DNA of 64,000 nt from Galdieria sulphuraria. Lineage: Eukaryota; Rhodophyta; Bangiophyceae; Galdieriales; Galdieriaceae. The stretch is from the NCBI RefSeq assembly GCF_000341285.1, contig NW_005178473.1:236365-300364 (forward strand). Direction: 5' to 3'. Shown here in pieces: positions 55,600 through 64,000 of the stretch (its first letter is position 1; each line of letters starts with the position of its first letter). Both the position numbers and the translations under genes were made by a program. The notes beneath the pieces were generated by a model. The model saw only the letters and a list, made by a program, of their open reading frames with translations. It was not told where the DNA came from and ran no database searches.

Positions 55600-56662
55600 A
55601 TGGGTTACTTAACTGTTGGTGGTGTTCCTGAGCCTTTTAATCTTCCGTTAGACTTAGTAAATGAAAAAGTATGTCCAAAGAGTCAAGTTTTCTTTTATTG
55701 TTTCAAAGTTTGATAGAACTACTTGCGGAACGGTGGAATCGACAAAGTACTCTGGAGAAAGGTACTTGAAGGAACAGCAGCATTGGTAAGTTCCGAGCCT
55801 TTTTTTTTTGATTCGGAACTTACTCATTCTCAGATAGAAGGTTTGCACGATGGAAGCTTTCATGTGGTTACTGCCCTGACAGAGTGTGCTGTGGCAGCAG
55901 CTTTGAAGGTAACCTTCATTTTTGCGTATTTAACAGGGCATCAACTTTGCTTAGGATTCTTCTCTGCAAATTGTAGGGAGCTACGTTGATTCCTCACTTA
56001 ACTGGGCGGTAATCACTTCAGCACAACAAGAAAAGTTTCATAATATTACAGATCTTGGAAGCTCACCAGTAAGAGTGGGCATTTCTCGCTACGGATCAGG
56101 ATCCCACTTGATGCCTCTAATAATGGCAAAGCAAGAATCGTGGAGGAATCTTCCAGAGTTTGTTGTCTGTAACAACTTTGCAGGTTTACGCCAGGCTGTT
56201 CTTTCTGGAACCGCAGATTTCTCTATGTGGGAGTGGTTTATGACAAAGCCTTACGTTGAAGAAGGTCTTTTAAAATTCATAGGGAATGTGCCGACTCCAT
56301 GGCCAAGCGTGTGTTTTCTTACAAAGAAGAATGTTATAAATAACTTCAAAGGAGAACTTTTTAGTGCACTCTGTTCAATACGAGAAACTGCTTGTGAATT
56401 TCGAGGGAATGTGTCGAACGTGAATACTGAACAGTTTGCAACTTCTGTCGATAAGATAGTATCCCAATTCTCATTCAAGCCACAAGATGCGAAGTCTTGG
56501 TTAGAAAGCGTTCGGTTTTCTAGAGATGGCCTTGTGTCCGTCTCAACTGTTCAAACTATTGCACAGGCTTTATGTGAAGCTGGGATAGTTGATCGCCGCA
56601 TTCCTGATCCTTCCTATGTAGTTTACCCAACTTTTCTAAGTTCTTTCGATCGCCACGTTTGA
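55600..56662 (+). CDS. Type 2 periplasmic-binding-fold protein, Ca3427/THI5-like
   Basis: Exons 55600-55668, 55717-55785, 55834-55925, 55981-56662; introns of 48, 48 and 55 nt close in phase; 303 residues. It opens VGGVPEPFNLPLDL, then GGIDKVLWRKVLEGTAAL, HVVTALTECAVAAAL and, across the last junction, YVDSSLNWAVITS; later GISRYGSGSHLMPLIMA and TADFSMWEWFMTKPYV. This is the pattern of the soluble substrate-binding proteins represented by Candida albicans Ca3427, related to SsuA/NMT1-THI5 binding folds. There is no signal peptide or transporter gene nearby. The ligand is unknown; pyrimidine- or sulfonate-like ligands are only guesses from relatives. Confidence 0.82.
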
Positions 56663-56917
56663 CCAAGTTTCTTAGATATTAAGTCTTTATTGGATAAATG
56701 TTTGCCAGTAAAGTTGGTTCATCTCTGTTAGGTATTTACGATGTCTCAAAGTCATGTTACTCTAAACAAAACTAAATATGAAATACAATGTGCGGGAAAG
56801 GATTGAGAGGATATTTCAAAATGTTTTTCATTGTGCATAGTTTTTTTCAGTGCAAAGTCTAAACTCGGGTCAAGAAATGAGCTTTTAAAACTACAAAATT
56901 ACGATTTCAGAAAACTA

Positions 56918-56935
56918 ATATATATATATATATAT
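56918..56935. repeat. Short (TA)n microsatellite
   Basis: Nine TA units between the Ca3427-like gene and the antisense adenylate kinase stop. Confidence 0.85.
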
Positions 56936-56950
56936 CCTGCTGACTAATGT

Positions 56951-57845
56951 TCAACCAGAAATTCGTCTTAGGGAGCAATGATTTGGCAGTGTTTTCGACA
57001 TGAAGGAAACCAACTCTGGAAGCATCTTCGACACACCTCCTTTGAGCTCAAAAGTATATAGTATACCACGTTCATTATAGAACTGCTCAATCGGTGCCTC
57101 CATTTCACGATATATTTTCAGTCTTGAACGAACCACTTCTTCCTTATCATCATCCCTTTGTACCAACTCACAAGGTCCCTGGCAACTAGAAGGAGGAAGT
57201 AAAGGTGGCATTTCATATCCTGGCTCTGTTATGTTCGCAAGGTTAAAAGTCTACAAAGAAAAGTTCCTAGTGTCATTTGAAAGAGCTTTTAGTAACTGAA
57301 AAAGACCACACCTTTCCACAAGTATGGCACACGCGACGGAAACTCATTTTATGAACTAAAATGTCTTCACGCAACGTCAAGCGATAGACAGCATCCACTT
57401 CATAAACTCTATTCAGAGATACAGCCTGCTCACGGGTTCTTGGAAAGCCATCCAGAATAATACCTTGGCTTGGCAACGTGAAAAGGGCAATTACAAAAAG
57501 CTTTGTTGACAATATACCATTTAGACGACAAATTTCGAATAATGCTCAAAACACGATTGAGAACAAAATCATCTGGTACCAGCTTTCCTGGCAGCCTTGT
57601 CAGTCTCCTACAAGTTGTACTCAAATATTAATACCTTCCTCGAGAAGAGAACGCAGCCATACATTGTGTTTGCTTTCCGTTCGAAATTCTTCTCCTAAAC
57701 TGACGTGGGAGAAATCTAACAAGGGAGCCACTCTTGATGCATAAGTACCCTTCCCGACACCTGGAGCCCCAAGGAACACAACCAAACTTGGCTTCTCAAG
57801 AACTATTTTCGAGTTGTGGCAGAGTCTCCGTAATGCAGTGAACAT
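56951..57845 (-). CDS. AK: Adenylate kinase, long form with Cys4 zinc lid
   Basis: Converts AMP + ATP to 2 ADP. Four exons: 57635-57845, 57518-57587, 57312-57468, 56951-57250; introns of 47, 49 and 61 nt close in phase; 245 residues. Motifs: VVFLGAPGVGKGTYASRVA (P-loop), SLLEEGKLVPDDFV (AMP site), IILDGFPRTREQA, RVCHTCGKTFNLANITEPG. The lid carries two Cys pairs, CHTC and, later, SSCQGPC, a zinc-type lid as in many bacterial kinases and absent from animal AK1/AK2. The N-terminal MFTALRRLCHNSKIV is a likely organelle presequence. Mitochondrial or plastid location is inferred. Only 61 nt separate it from the next gene upstream. Confidence 0.93.
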
Positions 57846-57906
57846 AAAAAGATGCTATCCACTGAACAATTTTATAAAAAGTACGATTATTGCTTATAAA
57901 ACGAAA

Positions 57907-59131
57907 CTAAAACCGGTCGGTGTCCCAAAACACGTGAGAATTCACTGATGAATTTTGCAATTCATTTAGACAAAAGAGATCAGCGATTGTTGAATTCTTC
58001 TTTGGAAGCAAACGAGGACAGATTACTTTGTACATAGTTGTATTATCAGAAACTTGTACATCATGCCGTTTCATGTCAGAAATGGGTGCTGGAAATGTAA
58101 AACTCATTTCTCTTTCGCCATACAACTTGCATATCTGGCTAAGGACAAAGTCTACGATATCAAACTTCTTCGATATTTGATCACCGAGAAAAGACCACTC
58201 CCGTACTCTAATGGACTAGTTGCATAAAGTCAACCCAATGAAAATATAAAAAAATTGAAAATACCTCACTACCAAACTGTAGGACAACAAAACCAGCTAA
58301 GCTACCTTGAATACGCAAAGCAAACTTCCTTGGAGTGCGTCGCTCGTCACGCCAACATATCTTCCCAGACTCATTTTGCACCCATTTCTTCCAGTAATCT
58401 TCATGGTCACGTACGATAGGACCATTGTATTTCACGCTTGTTCTGTTATAGACAGTCATAAGCCTCTCAAGGCATTCTTCCTCAAAAATCTCTGATTCAC
58501 AAGGGCACACTTCAATCGGAGAGGCCACGTTCCAGCTAGAGTAGAGATCAAAAGGAATTCTCCTAGTAAAAAACTCACGAGTGACTGGAGTCCAACCAAG
58601 TCCTTCATAAAGCTTGCTAGCAGTCCCTGTGTGCAAAACAGACAATGCAAACCGATTTTCTGACATATAGGACAAACTTCGCTCTAACAACATACGGGCT
58701 ATTCCTCTTCTACGAAAGTTCTCATGAGTGCAAACTTCGCCGACACCGCAAGTACTCGTTTCACAACTGGACTGCTTTAGAAAACGATATATATCTATAT
58801 GCGCAACAGTACAAACCTGCAGCAGTATATTTTTCGAGTAAAGTTTCTTACAGTACCGACCAGTTCGCCGTCGTCAACCGCAACAAAAATTCCTCCACAT
58901 TCTCTTCACGTTTTCAACAATATTATCAGTTTTCAATAATACATACCTCCAAGGATCTGAAAAATAGTGTCTTTCGAAGTACTCCTTTGTAGGTGGGTTC
59001 TCCTTCCTTTGGAAAGCATTCGTTATAAAAAGAAACCAATCATCTAGTTCATCCTCACGAAGCGATCGTATCTGCATGAACAATTTGAAATTGGCTTTCG
59101 GCATTATGAATCGAACATATTGAAAGGGCAT
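57907..59131 (-). CDS. Two-domain GNAT acetyltransferase
   Basis: Four exons: 58947-59131, 58813-58903, 58265-58774, 57907-58215; introns of 43, 38 and 49 nt close in phase; 364 residues. The first GNAT domain reads IRSLREDELDDWFLFITNAF, YFERHYFSDPWRE, GGIFVAVDDGELVGTV, then the acetyl-CoA loop VCTHENFRRRGIARMLLERSL and LYEGLGWTPVTR. A second, degenerate half follows (YNGPIVRDHEDYWKKWV, ending DFVLSQIC). The order matches Eis/GNAT2-like two-domain acetyltransferases known from bacteria and fungi. The 38-nt intron (58775-58812) is the shortest in the window. Substrate is unknown; candidates are small amines or proteins. Confidence 0.82.
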
Positions 59132-59489
59132 ATGTTTAACTTCGCTTACTGCTTTCCTTACCTAAAAGAGATGAACTCAACTTCAGGCTATTCAAATTTA
59201 TCCGTATCAGCCATTCTTGTTCTTCTTGCTGTCCTTCATGTCAATTCTTATCTTGAAATGATATCATTTCCTGTCAACGAGAGTTGAATTTTTTATATAC
59301 ACTTTAGAACTATCCAATGAAAAAGCTTCCTTTCCCTTTTTATATTTTGTAAATTGGCTATGATTACATGTGCTCATTCCATGTAGCTATATTCTTGGGA
59401 GATCTCTTATACAAATTTATTATTTCTATTCTGAATATCTAAAATAGCCAATCAGCCAACAACATCGTGCAAAGAATGGATAATTAGAG

Positions 59490-60774
59490 AGGTTTGGAGA
59501 AATCGAAAAGTCTGAACAAAGAAGAAGTTAAACTACAATCTAAGATTGGAAAAGAAAGGGAATTCGTGCATGGAAAAGAAATTTTAGATATTTTGGATAG
59601 GCTCTTTACGGTTGACTTTGAATTTGAAAGAAATGAAGATATTTCATATTCAAACAATCATGAGGCTTAGGAAAGCATTATTTGTAAGGTCTCAAATAAA
59701 TAAACTCTTGGAATCAGGAATGAAAGCAAAAGATGAGGAAATTGTATCATCCAATTAGCGAGCAATTTTCTAATGTCCAAAAAAATAAGACAAAATAGAT
59801 ACTTAGTTTGGCAAAAATTCTGGTCATATCTGGGAACACAACAAATGTAGGACAGAAGAAAGACCTTATCAACTCAAGAATTTGAAAAGCAATGTGACAT
59901 TATAGCACTGGCTCAAGAGCAGTAATGAAGGAAACAGAGTAAAGATTCTATTTTGAAACGAGGCCAGATTGTGAATCGTAAATGGCCATGAGCTTTCTGA
60001 AACAGGCAATTGCAAATGAAATAGAGACATCCGTCAAGAATGATATATCATAATATAATGTCGTTTCTTCTGGAGATGGGAATTATTCTGTTCAAAAGAA
60101 TTCATAGAAATGCCTGAAATAATGGAATGTATAACTTGAGAGGAATTAGAATGAAGAACTGTTAATAAGCAGAAAAAGCAAGTGTTTATGAGTACGAGTT
60201 CAAAGAATATTGCCTTGGCTATGAGAGCGCCGGGAATATGACCAAGAGAAGATAAGGACAAGGGTTTAGAGCCTCACGGAACAATAATACTTATGATTAA
60301 ACTTCATCATTGATTTACAACAACCAATCTCAAACTCATCATCCTAATCAATGTTTTCAGCTTAAATAGCCTTGGAATAGAGTCCAAAAGTCGTATCTAT
60401 ACACCATTTACAAGATAGTAGCTTCATATAAAATAATTGTAAAGTAACTTGGAAACAATTTCAAGCTGACAATTCAAAAGCACAATTTGGCATCTAAGAA
60501 AGTTAGGAAATCTACTATCTTCGAAACAGTAAATGCTCTTGAATTTCGTTGTACGACCAGAAAGATACCACCTAACAAACTTTCACATTGTCATCATTGT
60601 GATAGTAGGAGGTTGGACAATGCGTTTCACTTTGCCTATGAGTGCTTGAATTCCATTGATTTAGAAAGACATTGTAGTCCAGTCTTCCTCTTTAGTGATT
60701 CTATTTATCTATCTTGTGGTTATCGAAAGGCGATTACCTGTTTTTCAACGGCTGTCTATAAGATGAAGTACTAG
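59490..60774 (+). pseudogene. Possible decayed coding sequence
   Basis: A 59-codon open stretch at 59490-59668 (Lys/Glu-rich, with EILDILDRLF) follows an AG acceptor-like site; then come broken Lys/Glu-rich stretches in changing frames. At 60487-60774 a 95-codon frame without an ATG contains CHHCDSRRLDNAFHFAYEC, a C-x2-C...H...C spacing reminiscent of zinc knuckles at reverse-transcriptase ends. The pieces cannot be spliced into one frame. A dead gene or retroelement relic is possible; the evidence is thin. Confidence 0.2.
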
Positions 60775-63250
60775 GATATTCTTCAATGTCTTTAAAAGGA
60801 TTCACCCGCAACATAAGAAGGTGCGGCTACTTGAAAGAGTATCACTCCTAGAAACTTTTTTCTTGTTCCATAAGTATGACTGACAAAGCAGCCTCTAAAT
60901 GATTCAACAAAGTTGCATCCCCTTCGGTCTTTGAAAATCTCAAAGAAAAGTTATTATGGTGTAATCTTTTATCTCTTGTCTGTCAATTTGTGGTTTTATC
61001 AAACCTAACGCAACTGAAGGCTCGATCTACCTCTAACATGTATAGATATAAACTTTCATATGTTTTGTTTTGGTTACTGTTGTTTTAGGGCTCTACCAAC
61101 ACGTCGGGTCTCAGGTTGATGAGGGTCTGTTTTGAAAACTTTTAGTCCTTTCAATCAGAAAATCTCAGAATTGAAAAGTGAATCCTTGGAGTTTTAGGTT
61201 TTTTGTTTCCTTCACAGGCTTGTTTATTTCATATTTTTCACTAATCACAAATAGCTCAAGAATGTGCATCCTTTTGAGACCAATATTTCGTCCAAAGTAT
61301 TTACTGGACTTTCTATAATGTTTACTACAATAAACTTATTGGTCCTTAAATAAAGTCTGAAGAAGCACTCACTAGGAAAAACTAGTTTTGAAAATTAGAA
61401 GCACTGAAGAAACTACTCATGTTCTCTCAAATATTCAACCCTTATTGAGACAGAACAAGAACACTGGAATTATTTAAGCATTTCTGCAATACAAAATTGG
61501 ATGGAAAGGAAGGGTCAGTGAGTGTTGTCAAGTCTGTGGACCTGATTCAAATTTGCTAGTGAAACTTTTCAGACTTTAATTTCTAAAACGAATTCTTCGT
61601 TCGTTTTAGTTGGACAAGTGAATTTCTATTATCTACGTTTCTTTTTAAGCCCTGGAAATGTTTCTTTTTATGACAATCCATCGAGTCCTGAGCTCCGAGT
61701 TCCATGTAGATTGTAGTTTCTTTTTAGTATTTACAACTTTTATCATCTCTTTGGAGTTTATGTACTTTGTGCAACACTTGTTGTTATTTCACTTCTGGTT
61801 TTGCATGGAAATTTGAGATTAGCGTTGTCGAGAAGAGAACAAAGACAAAAGAGTTTAAGCTGTCGTTGAGTGTTGGTACTTTAGTCAACTAGTTGCCTCA
61901 CAAGTTTGTTTTTTTATCGATAATTGTTTCAGAGCAGTTTTGCGTATTTATTAGCAGTTGATAGTCTAGTCTTGTAGTCGATTGTTGAGATTCAGTCTTG
62001 GGGTTGATATTTCAAAGATATTCTGCAAGAAAGCAGTTAGACACTCCGTTGAGTGTTTTGTTCAGTACACAGAATTATATTCCGTATACTAGTTTTCCTT
62101 GTCTTCTATATGACTCTTTTCACGATGGAGAAATCGGTCTGTAACTCTGCAACAGGCATTTCTCAGGATAGCATAGGAAAGTCTCGAGTCCACCATTGCT
62201 TATTTTCAATGATTGTTTGTATTGTTGTGCTTTTAGATCAATTCTCTATTGATACGAGTATGTCTTTTGAAATATTACGGATAGAGGGCTTTAGATAACG
62301 AAAGCTGAATAAACTTGTATTTTGAAAGCAAGGGAACAGTTTTTAGTTCAAAATATACTCAACTTGTTGGGAACCATGAAATAAAGCAAGCAAAAGAGCA
62401 CTGCTGAAAGTCATGGTTGTGTCCACCTGGTAAAATGTTTTGACGATAGCGACTGTAGCTACTAGTCCGTTTTGAGAAACGCCTTTGTTTTTATGAATTA
62501 CTGGGTTTACCAAAAGTTAAGTTTTGTCTAAAGAATATGTAAGTCGTAAGAGTGATAGTGTTGAAGCCAGTATTGCTGCTGTTTCTGAAAGGCATCTATT
62601 GCAAATCGTCTTTGGTCCTTATATAGTTGAAGAGGAGGGTAACAGTAGTAGTACGGTGTGAATGGGAAACAAGGCGACTTGTGTTAAACAGTATTTGCCG
62701 TGTCAAGAGTGCTGCTGATCTTTTTTTCACTTCAACACACTGAAAGTCATGCTGTTGAAAGTAGTGGTAGTTGTAGCTGTCAAAAAGTGAAAAGGAAACT
62801 TCACATTTTGTGCAAACAGCTTGCGTTTGGATAGTATACAAAGTAACTCTAAAAGAAACTCACGAAGGATTGGGAGAACGTCAACAAGATTACACAAGTG
62901 CACACATTGATATAATCGTGTCCGACTAGAGTTTTTGGTTTGACTCTGACGATAAAGTCCAGCTTTTGGTATACAATTCCTAGAAAGCATACGCAGACGA
63001 ACAAAGTAGTTTGCAAATACATTGACACGAACCTAAAACATTTTTCGATTATCACAGCAAAATCAAACCGTTCGTTACTACTTGAAATTCAACCAGAACA
63101 GCAACAACAACAAATATGAGCCCAAGCCTAGTGCAGTATGGCATAGTCATCAATTCTACAAAGAGAATGATTCCTGCTTCTATCTTTTACTGTTTTCTTC
63201 GTTGTTGGCATGAGCGGAAAAGTGTCATTGTTTTAGTTACTTGGAATTGT

Positions 63251-63271
63251 AAACAACAACAACAACAACAA
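63251..63271. repeat. Short (CAA)n repeat
   Basis: Six to seven CAA units in non-coding sequence; a similar shorter run lies at about 63099-63116. Confidence 0.8.
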
Positions 63272-64000
63272 TTGAAAGTTATACTGTATTACTGAGTGGT
63301 ACATGGAATATTAATTATAGTTTTCGTCATAAAAGTACGAATTTGACCTATTTTTTACTATAAAGGAAAATTGTATTGTTGACTTTACAAAATAAAAAAG
63401 CATTATTCGCACACTTACGACTATTCCTGTATCTTACTATCAGTAGAACTACATACGGTTCTGATTTTGAACAACAAATAGAGTATCGAGTTGCTTTACT
63501 GGTCGATTTTCGATTTTGCTTGTATCTGTTTGAGACTAATCTTTACCTTTTGATTCTTGAAACGAACTTATTTGTTATCTCATGATAGTATGATGAAGCG
63601 ACTAATCGTCACTTCTTTTCGGAAAACGTCGACGTAAAAACTTTTCAGAAGCTTTTTTCATTGGAAATCCCGATCACAAAGAATCTCTTTGTCCCGTGAT
63701 AGTTGCGTTGCATTTGTAGGGATGGGTAACTCCAAATGATCAATTCGAGACAATTTCGTCAGTTGAATCAAGTAATCTTTGACAAGTGAACTTGCAGTAT
63801 CATGAAAGTGTACAACATACTGTTTTCTGTGATCTAGAATCTACTACTGATTTATCTGGATATATTGTATTGCTCTTATGTTGAAACCACCTTTTGATTA
63901 TTTGTGTGCTTTAGAACATTTCCATCTTACTTGTTCGACCCTAAGACCAGCTTCATATGAAATTAGTCATCTAATCGATAAGGATAGGGTAATACCGACT

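Larger units (their letters stand above)
59132..64000. other. Gene-poor 4.9-kb tail
   Basis: No gene comparable to the rest of the window is seen. Open frames are short, stop-rich and of low-complexity composition. Two stretches look slightly coding (59490-59668 and 60487-60774, separate entry). A (CAA)n run lies at 63251-63271. There is no telomere-like repeat, transposon end or tRNA that I can see. Compared with the packed 59 kb before it the change is abrupt. Confidence 0.6.

Noticed and set aside
62053-62298. Plus-strand 81-codon hydrophobic open frame
   Set aside because: No motif, no neighbours and T-rich composition that gives hydrophobic codons by chance.
1-64000. CRISPR arrays, insertion sequences, phage or operon-like systems
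   Set aside because: No direct-repeat arrays, transposase motifs or inverted-repeat ends were seen; gene structure is eukaryotic throughout.

Overview
The window looks like nuclear DNA of a compact, unicellular eukaryote. The best fit is a cyanidiophyte red alga such as Galdieria; this is inferred from gene style and not proven by any marker gene. It is AT-rich. Almost every gene is broken by very short introns (mostly 42-60 nt, shortest modelled 38 nt) with GTAAGT/GTATGT-type donors and nearby CTAAC/CTGAC-like branch sites. Genes sit tens of bases apart on both strands. I rebuilt exon structures by reading splice sites and checking that the phase closes at each junction; exon lists are given in each entry. 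I saw no CRISPR array, insertion sequence, rRNA or confident tRNA.

Layout: 1-735 end of an unknown gene; 1256-3619 MLH1; 4412-5320 USE1-like SNARE; 5833-8857 BTB/BACK protein with FAMeT-like and discoidin-like domains; 9308-11479 extended-PHD protein; 11922-13501 AP endonuclease 2; 13926-15604 GT61 glycosyltransferase; 15609-17666 glomulin-like; 17695-19439 a PCMT methyltransferase fused to BTB; 19484-21079 argininosuccinate lyase; 21121-21336 small mitoribosomal-type protein; 21477-22520 zinc-ribbon plus RRM protein; 22810-23279 Alba; 23734-24669 mitochondrial S1-like protein; 25068-25551 prefoldin 5; 26046-29272 RAD5-like helicase/E3; 30116-32812 OSCA/CSC1 channel; 33096-37414 cohesin loader SCC2/NIPBL-like; 37969-39072 fructosamine kinase; 39118-41134 Zn2Cys6 plus PAS-like transcription factor; 41811-44224 17-exon CtlX/deiminase protein; 44690-47400 MED15-like; 47518-48519 unknown; 48703-50085 cyclin-fold protein; 50082-50783 Bax inhibitor-1; 51086-53194 NOP9; 53251-53623 small UAP56-binding-type protein; 53791-55542 adrenodoxin reductase; 55600-56662 Ca3427/THI5-like binding protein; 56951-57845 zinc-lid adenylate kinase; 57907-59131 two-domain acetyltransferase. 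From 59.2 kb to the end no convincing gene is seen.

There is no operon-like pathway, but some neighbours are suggestive. Several divergent pairs have start codons 28-57 nt apart, so they must share one tiny promoter. The closest pair is a glomulin-like gene (family known to bind RBX1 of cullin-RING ligases) and the PCMT-BTB gene (BTB is a CUL3 adaptor fold). GGCGCCAAA E2F-like sites lie just upstream of the MLH1 and SCC2/NIPBL starts. The most unusual single genes are the PCMT-BTB fusion, the Zn2Cys6-PAS factor (fungal ERT1/AcuK style), the deiminase-like/CtlX fusion and the bacterial-type zinc ribbon joined to an RRM.
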